A DNA stretch of 64,000 bases from JBGSPQ01 sp964346765 (GTDB taxonomy: Bacteria; Patescibacteriota; Gracilibacteria; UBA1369), in assembly GCA_964346765.1 (NCBI GenBank), contig CAYFWB010000001.1, forward strand, positions 62,001 to 126,000. The letters are read 5' to 3'. Positions 8,924-17,589 of the stretch are shown one piece after another (positions within the stretch are counted from its first letter, which is position 1; the number at the start of each line of letters is the position of its first letter). The notes below the pieces were generated by a model, which saw only the letters and a list, made by a program, of their open reading frames with translations, was not told the origin of the DNA and searched no databases. The position numbers and the translations under genes are program-made.

Positions 8924-8951
8924 ATTTTATATATTTTTTTCGTTTTGTCAA
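8924..8951 (-). promoter_or_regulatory. Predicted promoter of the TrmB-like regulator
   Basis: Minus-strand TTGACA (8946-8951), 16-nt spacer, TAAAAT (8924-8929). The start point would be near 8917, with a leader of about 15 nt. Confidence 0.55.
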
Positions 8952-9031
8952 GTTGGTAAGTGGCACATGTCGAAAGATTTTACTTTTTTTTAATGAGCTA
9001 TTGTTAAGATCGGTTTGTCATTAATTTGTTT

Positions 9032-10507
9032 ATGGAAAAATCCGCATATTTGAGATATGGAATTTATGCTTTTTTTGTCGGTGTCGGAGCCGGGGATTTA
9101 TTTAAAGGTTTTTGGTTATATGTTTTTTTGATTTGTGGATTTATAGCTGTTTTTTTTGTTATGGGGGTAAAGAGTAGGTATGTTTGGCTTATTTTGGTGT
9201 TGTTACTGTTTTTTTGTACAGGTGTGTTAAGATTTTTTTTTACGGAGCCGGAATTTACGGTAAATAACATTGCTTTTTATCGTGATACAGGCGGCCAAAT
9301 TGTTGTAGAGGGGGCGTTGGCGGCGCAACCGGAGTTAAGAAATAACGCTCAATATTTATTATTTGAAGCGGATAAATTGGTTTTGCCTTTTAAAAAGGTT
9401 GATCTTAAGGGGCGAGTTTTGGTAAAAACAAAAACTTTTCCGCGTTTTTTTTACGGGAATCGTCTTCTTTTACGGGGCAAATTGCAGACTCCAGCCGTTT
9501 TTGAGCAATTTTCTTATAAGGAATATTTGGCCAAGGATAATATTTTTTCGGTGATGTATAATCCTTTTATTTCTGTAATTGGTGATTCGGGCGGGTGGGA
9601 TTTTTTCGGGCTTATTTATTTTTTAAAGGATCAGATAAAGACGCGTGCCGAGATTTTTGTGAAGGAGCCGGGCGCGAGTATTGTGATCGGCCTTTTGATC
9701 GGAGCTAGGGCTTCGATACCGCAGAATATACTGGATGATTTTCAAAAGACCGGACTTACGCATATATTGGCGATTTCTGGATATAACATTACGTTGATTA
9801 TTAATATTTTCGCGCTTTTGATGAGTAAGAGCAACCGGTGCTCACGGTTTTGGATTACAAGCTCCATGATTGGCGTTTTTGCGGTGTTAACGGGGCTTTC
9901 AGCGAGTGTTGTCAGGGCTTCTATTATGGGTATTTTAGTGATTCTTGCCACTTATTTGGGACGTAAAGGCGGAGGAATGCAGTTGCTTCTTTTAAGCGGA
10001 ATGTTAATGGTAATGTTTAATCCGATGATTTTAATCAGAGATATATCTTTTCAGTTGTCTTTTTTATCAACAGTCGGCTTGCTTGTTTTGCAACCGTTGA
10101 TAGAAGGTTATTTTAAGAAACTTCCGTTTTTTATCTCCGAGAGTTTGTCAGTCACTTTGGCCGCTACAGTTTTTACCACACCGATTATTTTACTTAATTT
10201 TGGCAAGTTTTCTTTTGTATCACCTTTGGCTAATGTTCTTTTTTTGCCCTTGATACCGATGATTATGCTGGTTTCTTTTATGGTAATAGTCGCTTCTTTG
10301 ATTTTTGCTCCTTTGGCTCAATTGTTTGCTGCGATTTGTTTTTTATTGACGACAATTTTACTTGAAGGAGTATCTTATACTGCGAAAATTCCTTTCGCTA
10401 TGATAGAGGCGGGCGGTTTTAATTTAACAATGTTTGTTTTGTACTATTCTGTACTTTTTTTGTTGATCAGGTTTTTTCGTAAATCCAGATTGGCGCTAGT
10501 TTGTTAG
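9032..10507 (+). CDS. comEC: ComEC/Rec2 family DNA-uptake channel, short form
   Basis: ComEC forms the inner-membrane channel for single-stranded DNA in natural transformation. The 491-residue protein has two N-terminal membrane helices, an extracellular beta-rich DUF4131/OB-like part (about 75-165), then the Competence domain with the diagnostic HILAISGYN motif (about residue 243), several helices and VRASIMG. It stops after the last helices and has no C-terminal metallo-beta-lactamase nuclease domain. ComEC proteins of 650-800 residues usually carry that domain, so this is a channel-only form. A TTG at 9026 is an alternative start; the ATG at 9032 is preferred. Its 3' end overlaps the convergent methyltransferase gene by 41 nt. 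Type IV pilus genes at 53.8-59.6 kb may serve the same uptake process. Confidence 0.85.
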   Translation: MEKSAYLRYGIYAFFVGVGAGDLFKGFWLYVFLICGFIAVFFVMGVKSRYVWLILVLLLFFCTGVLRFFFTEPEFTVNNIAFYRDTGGQIVVEGALAAQPELRNNAQYLLFEADKLVLPFKKVDLKGRVLVKTKTFPRFFYGNRLLLRGKLQTPAVFEQFSYKEYLAKDNIFSVMYNPFISVIGDSGGWDFFGLIYFLKDQIKTRAEIFVKEPGASIVIGLLIGARASIPQNILDDFQKTGLTHILAISGYNITLIINIFALLMSKSNRCSRFWITSSMIGVFAVLTGLSASVVRASIMGILVILATYLGRKGGGMQLLLLSGMLMVMFNPMILIRDISFQLSFLSTVGLLVLQPLIEGYFKKLPFFISESLSVTLAATVFTTPIILLNFGKFSFVSPLANVLFLPLIPMIMLVSFMVIVASLIFAPLAQLFAAICFLLTTILLEGVSYTAKIPFAMIEAGGFNLTMFVLYYSVLFLLIRFFRKSRLALVC

Positions 10508-11060
10508 ATTTGTCTCTTTCAATTTTTTTATTTTCTTTCCAGGGATGAACGGGAAAAGCGTATGATATTACTTTGGCTCCAGTTTTCAATTCCCTGTTAA
10601 GTTTTGGTTCAAGTTTTGCCAGTGTATCGGGCAGTAAATAACAGAATATTACATCCGCGTCGGAAAGGTCATGTTTTTTGAAGTTGCCGAAAATTATTTT
10701 TGCTTTGGATTTCCAGAGAAAGTGTTTAATTTTTGCCAGAAGATATACGAAAGGCGACAGTTCGAATCCGGTGGCTTTTATGTTATATTTTTTTGAGGCG
10801 GCGTGTACAATTCTCCCATCACCGCAACCGATGTCATAGACGCGGTCGTCTTTTTTAAGGGATGCCGAGTTGATCATTTTGTTTACCGCATTCATGGGGG
10901 TCGGGACAAACGGCGCCCCGTTAATCAGTGCGGCAAGCGTGGGATAAATGATCAGTACGAAAAAGCCGAGGGTGTAAATGTTGAAGGGTGTCTTCGATAC
11001 CCAATAAAACATCGGAAGCATAATAATTATTATCCCGGTGATGTAGAGAAAGTCTTTCAT
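10467..11060 (-). CDS. Membrane-anchored class I SAM methyltransferase (FAM173-like), copy B
   Basis: 197 residues. Two hydrophobic segments (about 4-20 and 29-46), a short PFVPTP motif (50-55) and then a Rossmann methyltransferase fold with the SAM loop YDIGCGDGR (75-83), an acidic ribose-binding Glu in GFELSP (98-103), and YLLPDTL in the motif IV position. A membrane or hydrophobic pre-domain followed by PxVPT and D(L/I)G(C/S)GDGR is the layout of the FAM173/ATPSCKMT lysine methyltransferases, which methylate the ATP synthase c-ring or the ADP/ATP carrier in mitochondria. The bacterial substrate is unknown. The start at 11060 is chosen because it forms a TAATG junction with the upstream paralogue; a start at 11114 would overlap that gene by 55 nt. 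The stop is UGA. Confidence 0.75.
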   Translation of the reverse strand: MKDFLYITGIIIIMLPMFYWVSKTPFNIYTLGFFVLIIYPTLAALINGAPFVPTPMNAVNKMINSASLKKDDRVYDIGCGDGRIVHAASKKYNIKATGFELSPFVYLLAKIKHFLWKSKAKIIFGNFKKHDLSDADVIFCYLLPDTLAKLEPKLNRELKTGAKVISYAFPVHPWKENKKIERDKSNKLAPIWIYEKT

Positions 11061-11614
11061 TATATTTGATACATATAAACTGTTGGGATTTTTTTGGCTT
11101 TGTCTTTCTGCCAAATTTTTGTGGGCTTCATTGTCGAAATTGAAAAGGAATTGCTGTAGATTCTTGTTCCTTTTTTACATTCTTTTTTAATTTTCTCGGC
11201 CAGGCGGGGCATAATATACGGACCCAGATAGCAATAAATAACATTGGCGTCTGAAAGATCGGCGTTGAAGAAATTGCTCATGTTAATTTTTATTGTCGCA
11301 GTATTAATAAATTTTTTAAATTTTGCCAAAAGATAAGGAAGTAGGGCGTTTTCATATCCCACAGCTTCACTATCTGTTTTTTTTTGTGCTTCAATTAGGA
11401 ATCTGCCATCTCCGCATCCAAGGTCGTAGACTTTTTCCCCTTTTTTTAATTCGGAGAGGTTTATAATATATTTGATGATTTTTTTATTTGTCGGGACGAA
11501 CGGGACTTTATCCCATAAATTAACCAGCAGTGTAACGAAATAGACGAAAACAAGCCCTATTGTGCAAGCAAACAGTAAATAATAACCTGCCACGAATAAT
11601 ATGCTGCGTTCCAT
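11060..11614 (-). CDS. Membrane-anchored class I SAM methyltransferase (FAM173-like), copy A
   Basis: 184 residues, paralogous to the next gene. It has an N-terminal hydrophobic region (about 5-33), VPFVPT (37-42), SAM loop VYDLGCGDGR (62-71) and GYEN (86-89), plus YCYLGPYIMPRL in the position of YLLPDTLAKL in its partner. The two copies share the whole layout but differ in the residues around the SAM site, so they probably act on different substrates or as a heteromer; both points are inference. Expressed from the promoter at 11636-11665 and coupled to copy B by a TAATG overlap. Confidence 0.75.
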   Translation of the reverse strand: MERSILFVAGYYLLFACTIGLVFVYFVTLLVNLWDKVPFVPTNKKIIKYIINLSELKKGEKVYDLGCGDGRFLIEAQKKTDSEAVGYENALLPYLLAKFKKFINTATIKINMSNFFNADLSDANVIYCYLGPYIMPRLAEKIKKECKKGTRIYSNSFSISTMKPTKIWQKDKAKKIPTVYMYQI

Positions 11615-11635
11615 TTATTGTTATTAAATCAGCTT

Positions 11636-11665
11636 ATTGTAGCATAAAACAGGCTTTTTAAACAA
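11636..11665 (-). promoter_or_regulatory. Predicted promoter of the methyltransferase pair
   Basis: Minus-strand TTGTTT (11660-11665), 18-nt spacer ending in TGC (an extended -10), TACAAT (11636-11641). The start point would be near 11629, about 15 nt before the start codon. Confidence 0.5.
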
Positions 11666-11681
11666 GTGTGTCAGAAAGGTA

Positions 11682-13931
11682 TTAGCCGGTCATGTCCAAT
11701 TTTTCAAAATTTTGTTTTTCAAGTTCTTCTTCCAGCTTCGCTTGATCAATTTTCTGTTTTCTTCTGTTGGCCATGCTAATGACTTTATCGGCAAGTGTTT
11801 TTTTGATTTTTTCTTCTACTTTATCAGCTTTTTTTGCACCTTCGGCCGCGCTCAGCTTTTGTCCGTTTGCGTTTTTAAACTGTATTGATTTCAGTGCCGT
11901 AGGGTCGGGAGATCTTAGGATGTCAGAGACAACGGGGCGTTTAAGTTCGGCAAGCCGCTGACTGCTTACTTGTTCATCGACATTGATTTCCAAAATGTCT
12001 TCGGATTCTCCTTCTTTGTTTAAGACGGAGGTGCCTTTCGTATATTTTTCCAATGCTTCCGCGATTTCTTTGTTTGACGAGTCTTTTTGTCTTTTGCTTG
12101 CTTCAATTGTACCGTGTTGTCTTTCACTGGACTTTGTTTCTTCCGCGCTTTCTTTTAGTACAGTGTATATTTCTCGTTCGCGGTTGATATCTTGATTACG
12201 TATTGTTTCGGTCAGCAAATCTTTTTCTAATTTTTCAGTTTTATTGTCGTCATTCGCGGGTGTTTCTTCCATTTTTGATACAACAAGATCAAGTCTGCCG
12301 GAGGCTATTACATCATTAGGATCAATTTCAAGAATTGCCGAATAATATTCATAAGCTTTTTTATAATTTTTTTTACGCTCCGCCGTGGTGGCCAATTGGG
12401 TTAACTCTTGCAATTTTTGTTGATTGATTTTTTCCGCTTTTTCAATATTGTTTGGATTCTTTTCCGGTTTTTCTTGCAAGTTTTCGTCCAGCTCCATATT
12501 TTCTTCTATTTCCGTAATAATTTTAAGTTTTTGATCATACCCGGCTTCAAAGAATTTCTTGTTTTCTTTTCTTAAAGTTTCCGGCAAAGATTTAAATCTC
12601 TCAAATAGAGCAATATACGGATTAAGTAATTGCTCAAAATCAGCTTCGGTTTTTTTCTTATATTTGATCCCGTTTTTGTTCCATTTTTTTAGTGATAGTT
12701 CTTTGGTTTTTTTGCGAATGTAGCCTTTTTTAACGGCGTTATCCAGTTTTTGAGTATAGGACAGCGTAAGATTTTTTTCTTCTTTGGTTTCTTTTTGTTG
12801 TTCAATTTTTTCTTTTAGTCGAGGTATTTTTTCTTCTTTTTTGATCTGATAATCGGCGGTATAAAATTCGTGTTTTAATTTTTCCGTTTCTCCTTTATCG
12901 GCTTTTTTGCCGTATTCTATGAGCAGTTTTTCGAATTCATCGGAAAGTTCTTTTTCCATTTCAAATTGTGATTCGATCATGTCAATGGCGGTAACCTTTT
13001 CCGTGAGTGAGATCCCTTTGAAATATTTATATGCCGCATCTTTCCCGTCTTCCGATATATGTTTTGCAAGTTTGTGATTTCTTTGTAAATCTCTGTAATC
13101 TTTTGTTACTTGTACTTCTATTTTTGCGATAGCTGTTTGTCGTTCATCGAATAAAAGTTTTTCAAGGTCGGGCGCGTAAGCTTTATATTTTTTTGGGAGT
13201 TTTTCATATTCGGCGGTTAGTTTTTTTCTTTCTTTAAGTTCCGTGTGCAGTTGATTTAAAATAGTGGCCTGGTTGTGACGTGTACTGTCTTTCAGTTCTT
13301 CCGTGATTTCTTCTTTTTCTTCTTCGCTAAAGGCTTGTGGATTTTCTGTAAAAATTTTTTCAGCTCTTTTAATATTTTGAGAGCTTTTTTCTTTTTCTAT
13401 CACAAGTTTTTTGACTTCGCTTCTGCGCAGTGTGTGCAGATATTCACCATTATCCGGCATCATTTCTTTTGCTCGGCGTAGTAGATTGAGCCTTTCCGTT
13501 ATGTCGGATTCAAGCAGATTGAGCCATTCCTGTTTACCTTGTGTATCCAGTCGCATGAACTCTTTTATGTACTGGTCGGCGGCGTAGAGGCCGCGATTTT
13601 TGTCTAAACCAAAAGCGTCCCGGTTTTTGTTAATAATTCCCGTGTATGCTTCTATCATGCCGCGTACTTTGTTTCTGTCGCGTTCAATGTTTGCTTTAAA
13701 TTGTCTTATAGCCGAAAGATCTGTGTCGTCTATTTCCAAGGATAGTGTCTCGAAATAATTTTGTTTTTCATCGTTGTTGAATTCAGCTGCTTCTTTGATT
13801 GATCTGGCTAAAGAATCTCTTTCGTCGTTTATTCCTTCTACATCGAAAGCGTACAGTCTATGATCGTTAATAGCTGAGACCTGATTATCAGATGTTTCAA
13901 ATTTGTCGAAATTATCGATTTTATATACCAT
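11682..13931 (-). CDS. Large highly charged coiled-coil protein with one TPR unit, function unknown
   Basis: 749 residues, mostly Lys/Glu-rich helix with no signal peptide or membrane segment, so probably cytoplasmic. Several imperfect helical repeats recur, each with a hydrophobic core of the kind KxxxIxxIExxxxxxxxLxxxFExL (around 120-160, 225-265, 305-345 and 455-500). A TPR-like helix pair (about 520-555, KKAYEYYSAILEIDPND) follows, then a disordered linker and a final basic helix (about 690-745). It follows nrdJ after only 3 nt, so it is co-transcribed with it. That gives no obvious functional hint. No known family recognised; a scaffold or filament-forming role is possible but not shown. 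Confidence 0.7.
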   Translation of the reverse strand: MVYKIDNFDKFETSDNQVSAINDHRLYAFDVEGINDERDSLARSIKEAAEFNNDEKQNYFETLSLEIDDTDLSAIRQFKANIERDRNKVRGMIEAYTGIINKNRDAFGLDKNRGLYAADQYIKEFMRLDTQGKQEWLNLLESDITERLNLLRRAKEMMPDNGEYLHTLRRSEVKKLVIEKEKSSQNIKRAEKIFTENPQAFSEEEKEEITEELKDSTRHNQATILNQLHTELKERKKLTAEYEKLPKKYKAYAPDLEKLLFDERQTAIAKIEVQVTKDYRDLQRNHKLAKHISEDGKDAAYKYFKGISLTEKVTAIDMIESQFEMEKELSDEFEKLLIEYGKKADKGETEKLKHEFYTADYQIKKEEKIPRLKEKIEQQKETKEEKNLTLSYTQKLDNAVKKGYIRKKTKELSLKKWNKNGIKYKKKTEADFEQLLNPYIALFERFKSLPETLRKENKKFFEAGYDQKLKIITEIEENMELDENLQEKPEKNPNNIEKAEKINQQKLQELTQLATTAERKKNYKKAYEYYSAILEIDPNDVIASGRLDLVVSKMEETPANDDNKTEKLEKDLLTETIRNQDINREREIYTVLKESAEETKSSERQHGTIEASKRQKDSSNKEIAEALEKYTKGTSVLNKEGESEDILEINVDEQVSSQRLAELKRPVVSDILRSPDPTALKSIQFKNANGQKLSAAEGAKKADKVEEKIKKTLADKVISMANRRKQKIDQAKLEEELEKQNFEKLDMTG

Positions 13932-13934
13932 TTT

Positions 13935-16115
13935 TTATTTTGATTTATGGGTGATTATTGGGGGAGGAATGATTTCTTCAGTATTAAGACCGGGGTGTCT
14001 TTCCTGGTAAAATGTTTCACTGTTGAAGGGCAGGGCCACTTGACTGTCGTCGTATGGATCTTCCGGGATGGCGTTTTCTATATCGTTTTTACTGAGATTA
14101 GTAATGATAAGTTTTTTTCTGTTTTTGTCCCGGTAAACGGTAATTCCTTTACAGCCCAGTTTGTATGCCAGAAGATAGGCGTTTTTGATATCTTCAACTG
14201 TTGCGAATGATGGGAAATTTATTGTTTTTGAAACTGCATTATCGGTATATTTTTGGAATACCGCCTGCATTTTAACATGCCAATCGGCTTTGATATCCGC
14301 AGATACAACAAAAATTCGTTTGATAGACTCGGGGAGTCCATCAAGTTTTTTAATTGATCCTTCCTTGGCAATCGTTTTCATCAGGTCATTGCTGTATATG
14401 TTCATTTGAACCGCTTTTTTTTCAAAGTGTTTGTTTATATAAAGAAAATTATCTTTTTCTAAGGCGTGCTTACTGTAAACAAGAGCATATAAAGGTTCTA
14501 TTCCGCTTGACGTTTCGGCGATCATGCTGATTGATTCGGCAGGGGCAATGGTTGTTAAAGTGGCGTTTCTTAGTTTTTCATAGCCCTGCTGTCTAAAAAT
14601 ACTGAGGTTAAAATTCGGGAACGAGCCCCGGTTTTCAGCGAGTTTAATAGACGCGTTATGGCTTTCTTCACGGATGAATTTGATGATTTTTTCACCCGTT
14701 AGAATGCCTTCATCGGAGTTGTAGGCTATTTCAAGCTGATACAGCATGTCGGCCAGCCCCATAACTCCTAATCCGATTTTTCTGTTTTGCAGTACTTTTT
14801 CTTTGATTTTGTCAATTTTGTAGTTACTTACATCGATTGAATTATCAAGAAAATGGACAGCCAGATGAATAATTTCTTTCATCCTTTCCCAGTCAATTTG
14901 TTTATCTTTAATGAATCTTGAAAGGTTGATCGATCCTAAATTGCAGGCTTCATAGGGGAGGAGCGGTTGTTCTCCACAGAGATTGGTGGCTTCGATTTTT
15001 CCCAGGTCGGGCGTGGGATTTTTTTCGTTAATTTTAGCAAGAAAAATAATACCCGGTTCTCCGTTGTTCCAGGCTTTGGATATTATCAATTCAAATACAC
15101 TTCTGGCGTGAAGGCTGTTTATTTTTTCTCCACTTTCGGGATCTAAAAGGTCATACATTTGATCTTTTTCCACGGCCTCCATGAATTCAGCTGTTACACC
15201 CACTGAAATATTGAAATTGTTAAGTGCTGTTTTCGTTTCTTTACAGCTGATGAATTCTAGAATGTCCGGATGATTGACATTGAGTATGGCCATGTTGGTG
15301 CCTTGTCTTTTTTCGCTCTGTCTAATGGTATCGGTCGCGGTGTTGAATATTTTTATAAAAGGTACCGGACCGGATGTTGAGGTCTTTGATGAGCACGAAA
15401 TATCACCGTGCGGACTGATTTTTGAAAAGTTAAGACCGGTTCCTCCTCCCGTCTGCTGAATTAGCGCGGTTTGTTTGAGTGTGTTAAAAATATTTTCAAT
15501 GCTGTTTTCAAGCGGCAAGACAAAACATGATCCAAGTTGTTGACTTTTTGTTCCGGCATTCATTAAAATTTGAGAATCGGGGAGAAAATCCAGAGAATAC
15601 ATAGTTTTGAAAAACTTTTTTTCACTTTCAGCGGCGTTAAAATCACCATACTTAAGGTCAACTTTTGCAATGTTGTGAGCCACTCTTTCAAAAAGTTGTT
15701 CAGGCGTTTCAACAATGTTACCTTTGTCATCTTTTTTAAGATATTTTTGCTTGAGAATACGCAATGAATTGTAGGAAAATTTAGTTTCTTTTTCTCCCAG
15801 GATTTCGGCTTTTTTTTCTCTGATTTTGCTATGTTGCTGTCTGTAAAGAATGTAAGCTTTGGCTGTTTTGGCGTGTCCGTTTTCAATCAGGATTTTTTCA
15901 ACCAGGTCCTGAATCTGTTCAACCGAAGGTATGTTGTCGGCATCTTTAAAAAAGACTTCCAGAACTGTTGCAACCTGATTTGTGATTTTAACGGCGAGTT
16001 CTTTATCCGTTCCGTCAACACTTTTGGCTGCTTTCCATATAGCTTGAGCGATTTTTTCTTGGTCGAAGTTTACAATACGACCATCTCTTTTTTTGATCTG
16101 CTTAATAGGTGACAT
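13935..16115 (-). CDS. nrdJ: Adenosylcobalamin-dependent (class II) ribonucleotide reductase
   Basis: Makes deoxyribonucleotides from ribonucleotides, with the thiyl radical started by coenzyme B12 and without oxygen. 726 residues: an ATP-cone regulatory domain (1-98) and the ten-stranded barrel. Catalytic residues are visible: C197 in GSCFVL, the N378-x-C380-x-E382 triad in NLCGEQP (radical Cys C380), and C391 in EACNLG as the second redox Cys. QTGGGTGLN (221-229) and GCKGITVYRD near the C-terminus also match NrdJ. Odd point: the protein ends without the usual C-terminal cysteine pair that re-reduces the active site. No nrdB- or nrdG-like partner is nearby, which fits class II. No cobalamin riboswitch was seen upstream. 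Confidence 0.92.
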   Translation of the reverse strand: MSPIKQIKKRDGRIVNFDQEKIAQAIWKAAKSVDGTDKELAVKITNQVATVLEVFFKDADNIPSVEQIQDLVEKILIENGHAKTAKAYILYRQQHSKIREKKAEILGEKETKFSYNSLRILKQKYLKKDDKGNIVETPEQLFERVAHNIAKVDLKYGDFNAAESEKKFFKTMYSLDFLPDSQILMNAGTKSQQLGSCFVLPLENSIENIFNTLKQTALIQQTGGGTGLNFSKISPHGDISCSSKTSTSGPVPFIKIFNTATDTIRQSEKRQGTNMAILNVNHPDILEFISCKETKTALNNFNISVGVTAEFMEAVEKDQMYDLLDPESGEKINSLHARSVFELIISKAWNNGEPGIIFLAKINEKNPTPDLGKIEATNLCGEQPLLPYEACNLGSINLSRFIKDKQIDWERMKEIIHLAVHFLDNSIDVSNYKIDKIKEKVLQNRKIGLGVMGLADMLYQLEIAYNSDEGILTGEKIIKFIREESHNASIKLAENRGSFPNFNLSIFRQQGYEKLRNATLTTIAPAESISMIAETSSGIEPLYALVYSKHALEKDNFLYINKHFEKKAVQMNIYSNDLMKTIAKEGSIKKLDGLPESIKRIFVVSADIKADWHVKMQAVFQKYTDNAVSKTINFPSFATVEDIKNAYLLAYKLGCKGITVYRDKNRKKLIITNLSKNDIENAIPEDPYDDSQVALPFNSETFYQERHPGLNTEEIIPPPIITHKSK

Positions 16116-16217
16116 TTCAGCTTGATATACTATTAGTTGCGGCAGTTGAGAACGTTAGCAAAATGTGGTCTTGATTTAAAGATTTTTAATGTAATATCAG
16201 TTGACTTTGAACTTTTA

Positions 16218-17183
16218 TTAATCGCTTGTAATAGACCAGTATGTTTTTTTGTTCAGTTTCCCTTTTATTGAGAATCCGGAAGCTTTTTTGTGTCCTCCTC
16301 CACCAAAATTTTTGGCAATTTCAGATACGTTCACGTCTTCTCTTCTGGTTCTTAGTGAACCTCTTACGTTTCCCTGCGCGTCGTGGCTTAAAATGGTGGC
16401 AAATTTTGTTCCGTTGACGGAACTTAAATAATCGATCAAGCCGCTTAAGTCGCTGGAATCGGCTTTGCACTCATTAAAATCTTTTTCCATAATGCCGGTT
16501 ACAATTACATTGTTTTCGGTTACGCGTGCGTTGCTTAAAGCTTTGCCCCAGACTTTTAATTGTTCTACAGTATGATTTTTGAAGAGCCGTTTTACTATAA
16601 GTGATTGTTTGGCTCCTTTATAGAGTAATTCGGAAGCTACTTTCATTACATCATCATCAACACTGGAATGCATGAAACTGCCGGTGTCGTAATAAAGACC
16701 GAAAAGCAAACATGTCGCCAGATAAGGGGTAAGTTTGATGTTCCATTTTAGCAGAAGATAATACAGAATCATGGTGGTGGAAGCGGTTGTGTCTTTGATC
16801 AAATTGATATTTCCGTAGTGATTATTTGAAGGATGGTGATCAATGTTGATCAGAGGCTTTTCAAGTGAAGCTATTTGGGGATATTTTACAGGTAATCCGG
16901 CCTGTTCAATCGATCCGCAGTCTAAAGTGAAAAACAGGTCATAATCATTGGGATTTATGTTCTGTTTGAATTGTTTAAGCTCACTGAAAAAATTATAGTT
17001 TAAAGGGACTTCGTCAATGCAGGCCGAATCAACGTTTTTACCCATGGTGGTGAATATTTGACGGAGTGCAAGGTTGCTCCCCAGGCAGTCGGGATCGGGG
17101 TTACGATGGGAAATTATGAGTATATTTTTGCTGTTTTGAACGTGATCAAGAATTTCGGCCGCAATCTGTGGGTCTATATTCAT
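16218..17183 (-). CDS. DHH/DHHA1 family phosphoesterase (NrnA-like)
   Basis: Members of this group (NrnA, GdpP-like) degrade nanoRNA or cyclic dinucleotide products and pAp. 321 residues: the DHH domain has HRNPDPD (26-32), LDCGS (88-91) and the name-giving DHH at 115-117 in NIDHHPSN, then YDTGSFMHSS. The DHHA1 RNA-binding domain ends with NFGGGGHKKASGF near residue 300. All metal-binding Asp/His motifs seem intact. It lacks the OB domain of RecJ, so an NrnA-type oligoribonuclease/pAp phosphatase is the best guess. A perfect inverted repeat lies directly before the start codon (17188-17208). Confidence 0.88.
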   Translation of the reverse strand: MNIDPQIAAEILDHVQNSKNILIISHRNPDPDCLGSNLALRQIFTTMGKNVDSACIDEVPLNYNFFSELKQFKQNINPNDYDLFFTLDCGSIEQAGLPVKYPQIASLEKPLINIDHHPSNNHYGNINLIKDTTASTTMILYYLLLKWNIKLTPYLATCLLFGLYYDTGSFMHSSVDDDVMKVASELLYKGAKQSLIVKRLFKNHTVEQLKVWGKALSNARVTENNVIVTGIMEKDFNECKADSSDLSGLIDYLSSVNGTKFATILSHDAQGNVRGSLRTRREDVNVSEIAKNFGGGGHKKASGFSIKGKLNKKTYWSITSD

Positions 17184-17187
17184 AATT

Positions 17188-17208
17188 ATCCCTAAATAAA
17201 TTAGGGAT
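17188..17208. other. Inverted repeat just upstream of the DHH phosphoesterase start
   Basis: ATCCCTAA (17188-17195), loop ATAAA, TTAGGGAT (17201-17208): a perfect 8-bp stem ending 5 nt before the ATG at 17183. No T-run follows on either strand, so it is a poor terminator. It could be a leader hairpin or an operator. Confidence 0.5.
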
Positions 17209-17309
17209 TAAAATAACTCAGACTTTTTTGTCGGGCAATTGAAATTTAAGATACGACTTGCAAGAAAAACGGTTATTGTTTCTTGTTTATTAAGTAAGTT
17301 TAATCGGTT

Positions 17310-17567
17310 TTAAGCGGTCGGGAAAACTTGTTTGTCGTCGTCATCGTAAACGTAAATAGCTTGCACCGGGCAGGATTCGGCGGCTAGTTTTAATGTTTCT
17401 ATATCAATAACATCAGCTTTGATAGTGATTTTGTTTCCTTCTTCGTCGGTTTTCGCCTCATCTAAAACTATGGCTTTCCCTTCATCATCTAAAGCGAATA
17501 CGCCGGGGGCCACGGCAATACAGGGTGCCGCTCCGATACATTTGTCTCTATCAATTACAACTTTCAT
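17310..17567 (-). CDS. Small three-cysteine ferredoxin
   Basis: 85-residue electron carrier. The cluster motif is C10-x2-A13-x2-C16 ... C66-P, so the second Cys of a normal CxxCxxC motif is replaced by Ala. Only three cysteines are available, the pattern of [3Fe-4S] ferredoxins and of ferredoxins that can take up a fourth iron. The protein is acidic, with an insert (about 28-55) between the halves. It follows the superoxide dismutase gene and a small gene in one operon. Partner enzymes are not evident in the window. Confidence 0.85.
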   Translation of the reverse strand: MKVVIDRDKCIGAAPCIAVAPGVFALDDEGKAIVLDEAKTDEEGNKITIKADVIDIETLKLAAESCPVQAIYVYDDDDKQVFPTA

Positions 17568-17589
17568 TTTTTATTTGGTTAAGGTTGTT

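Noticed and set aside
16116..16217. Cobalamin riboswitch upstream of nrdJ
   Set aside because: No B12-box or stem architecture was recognised in the 102-nt gap, which is too short for the class.
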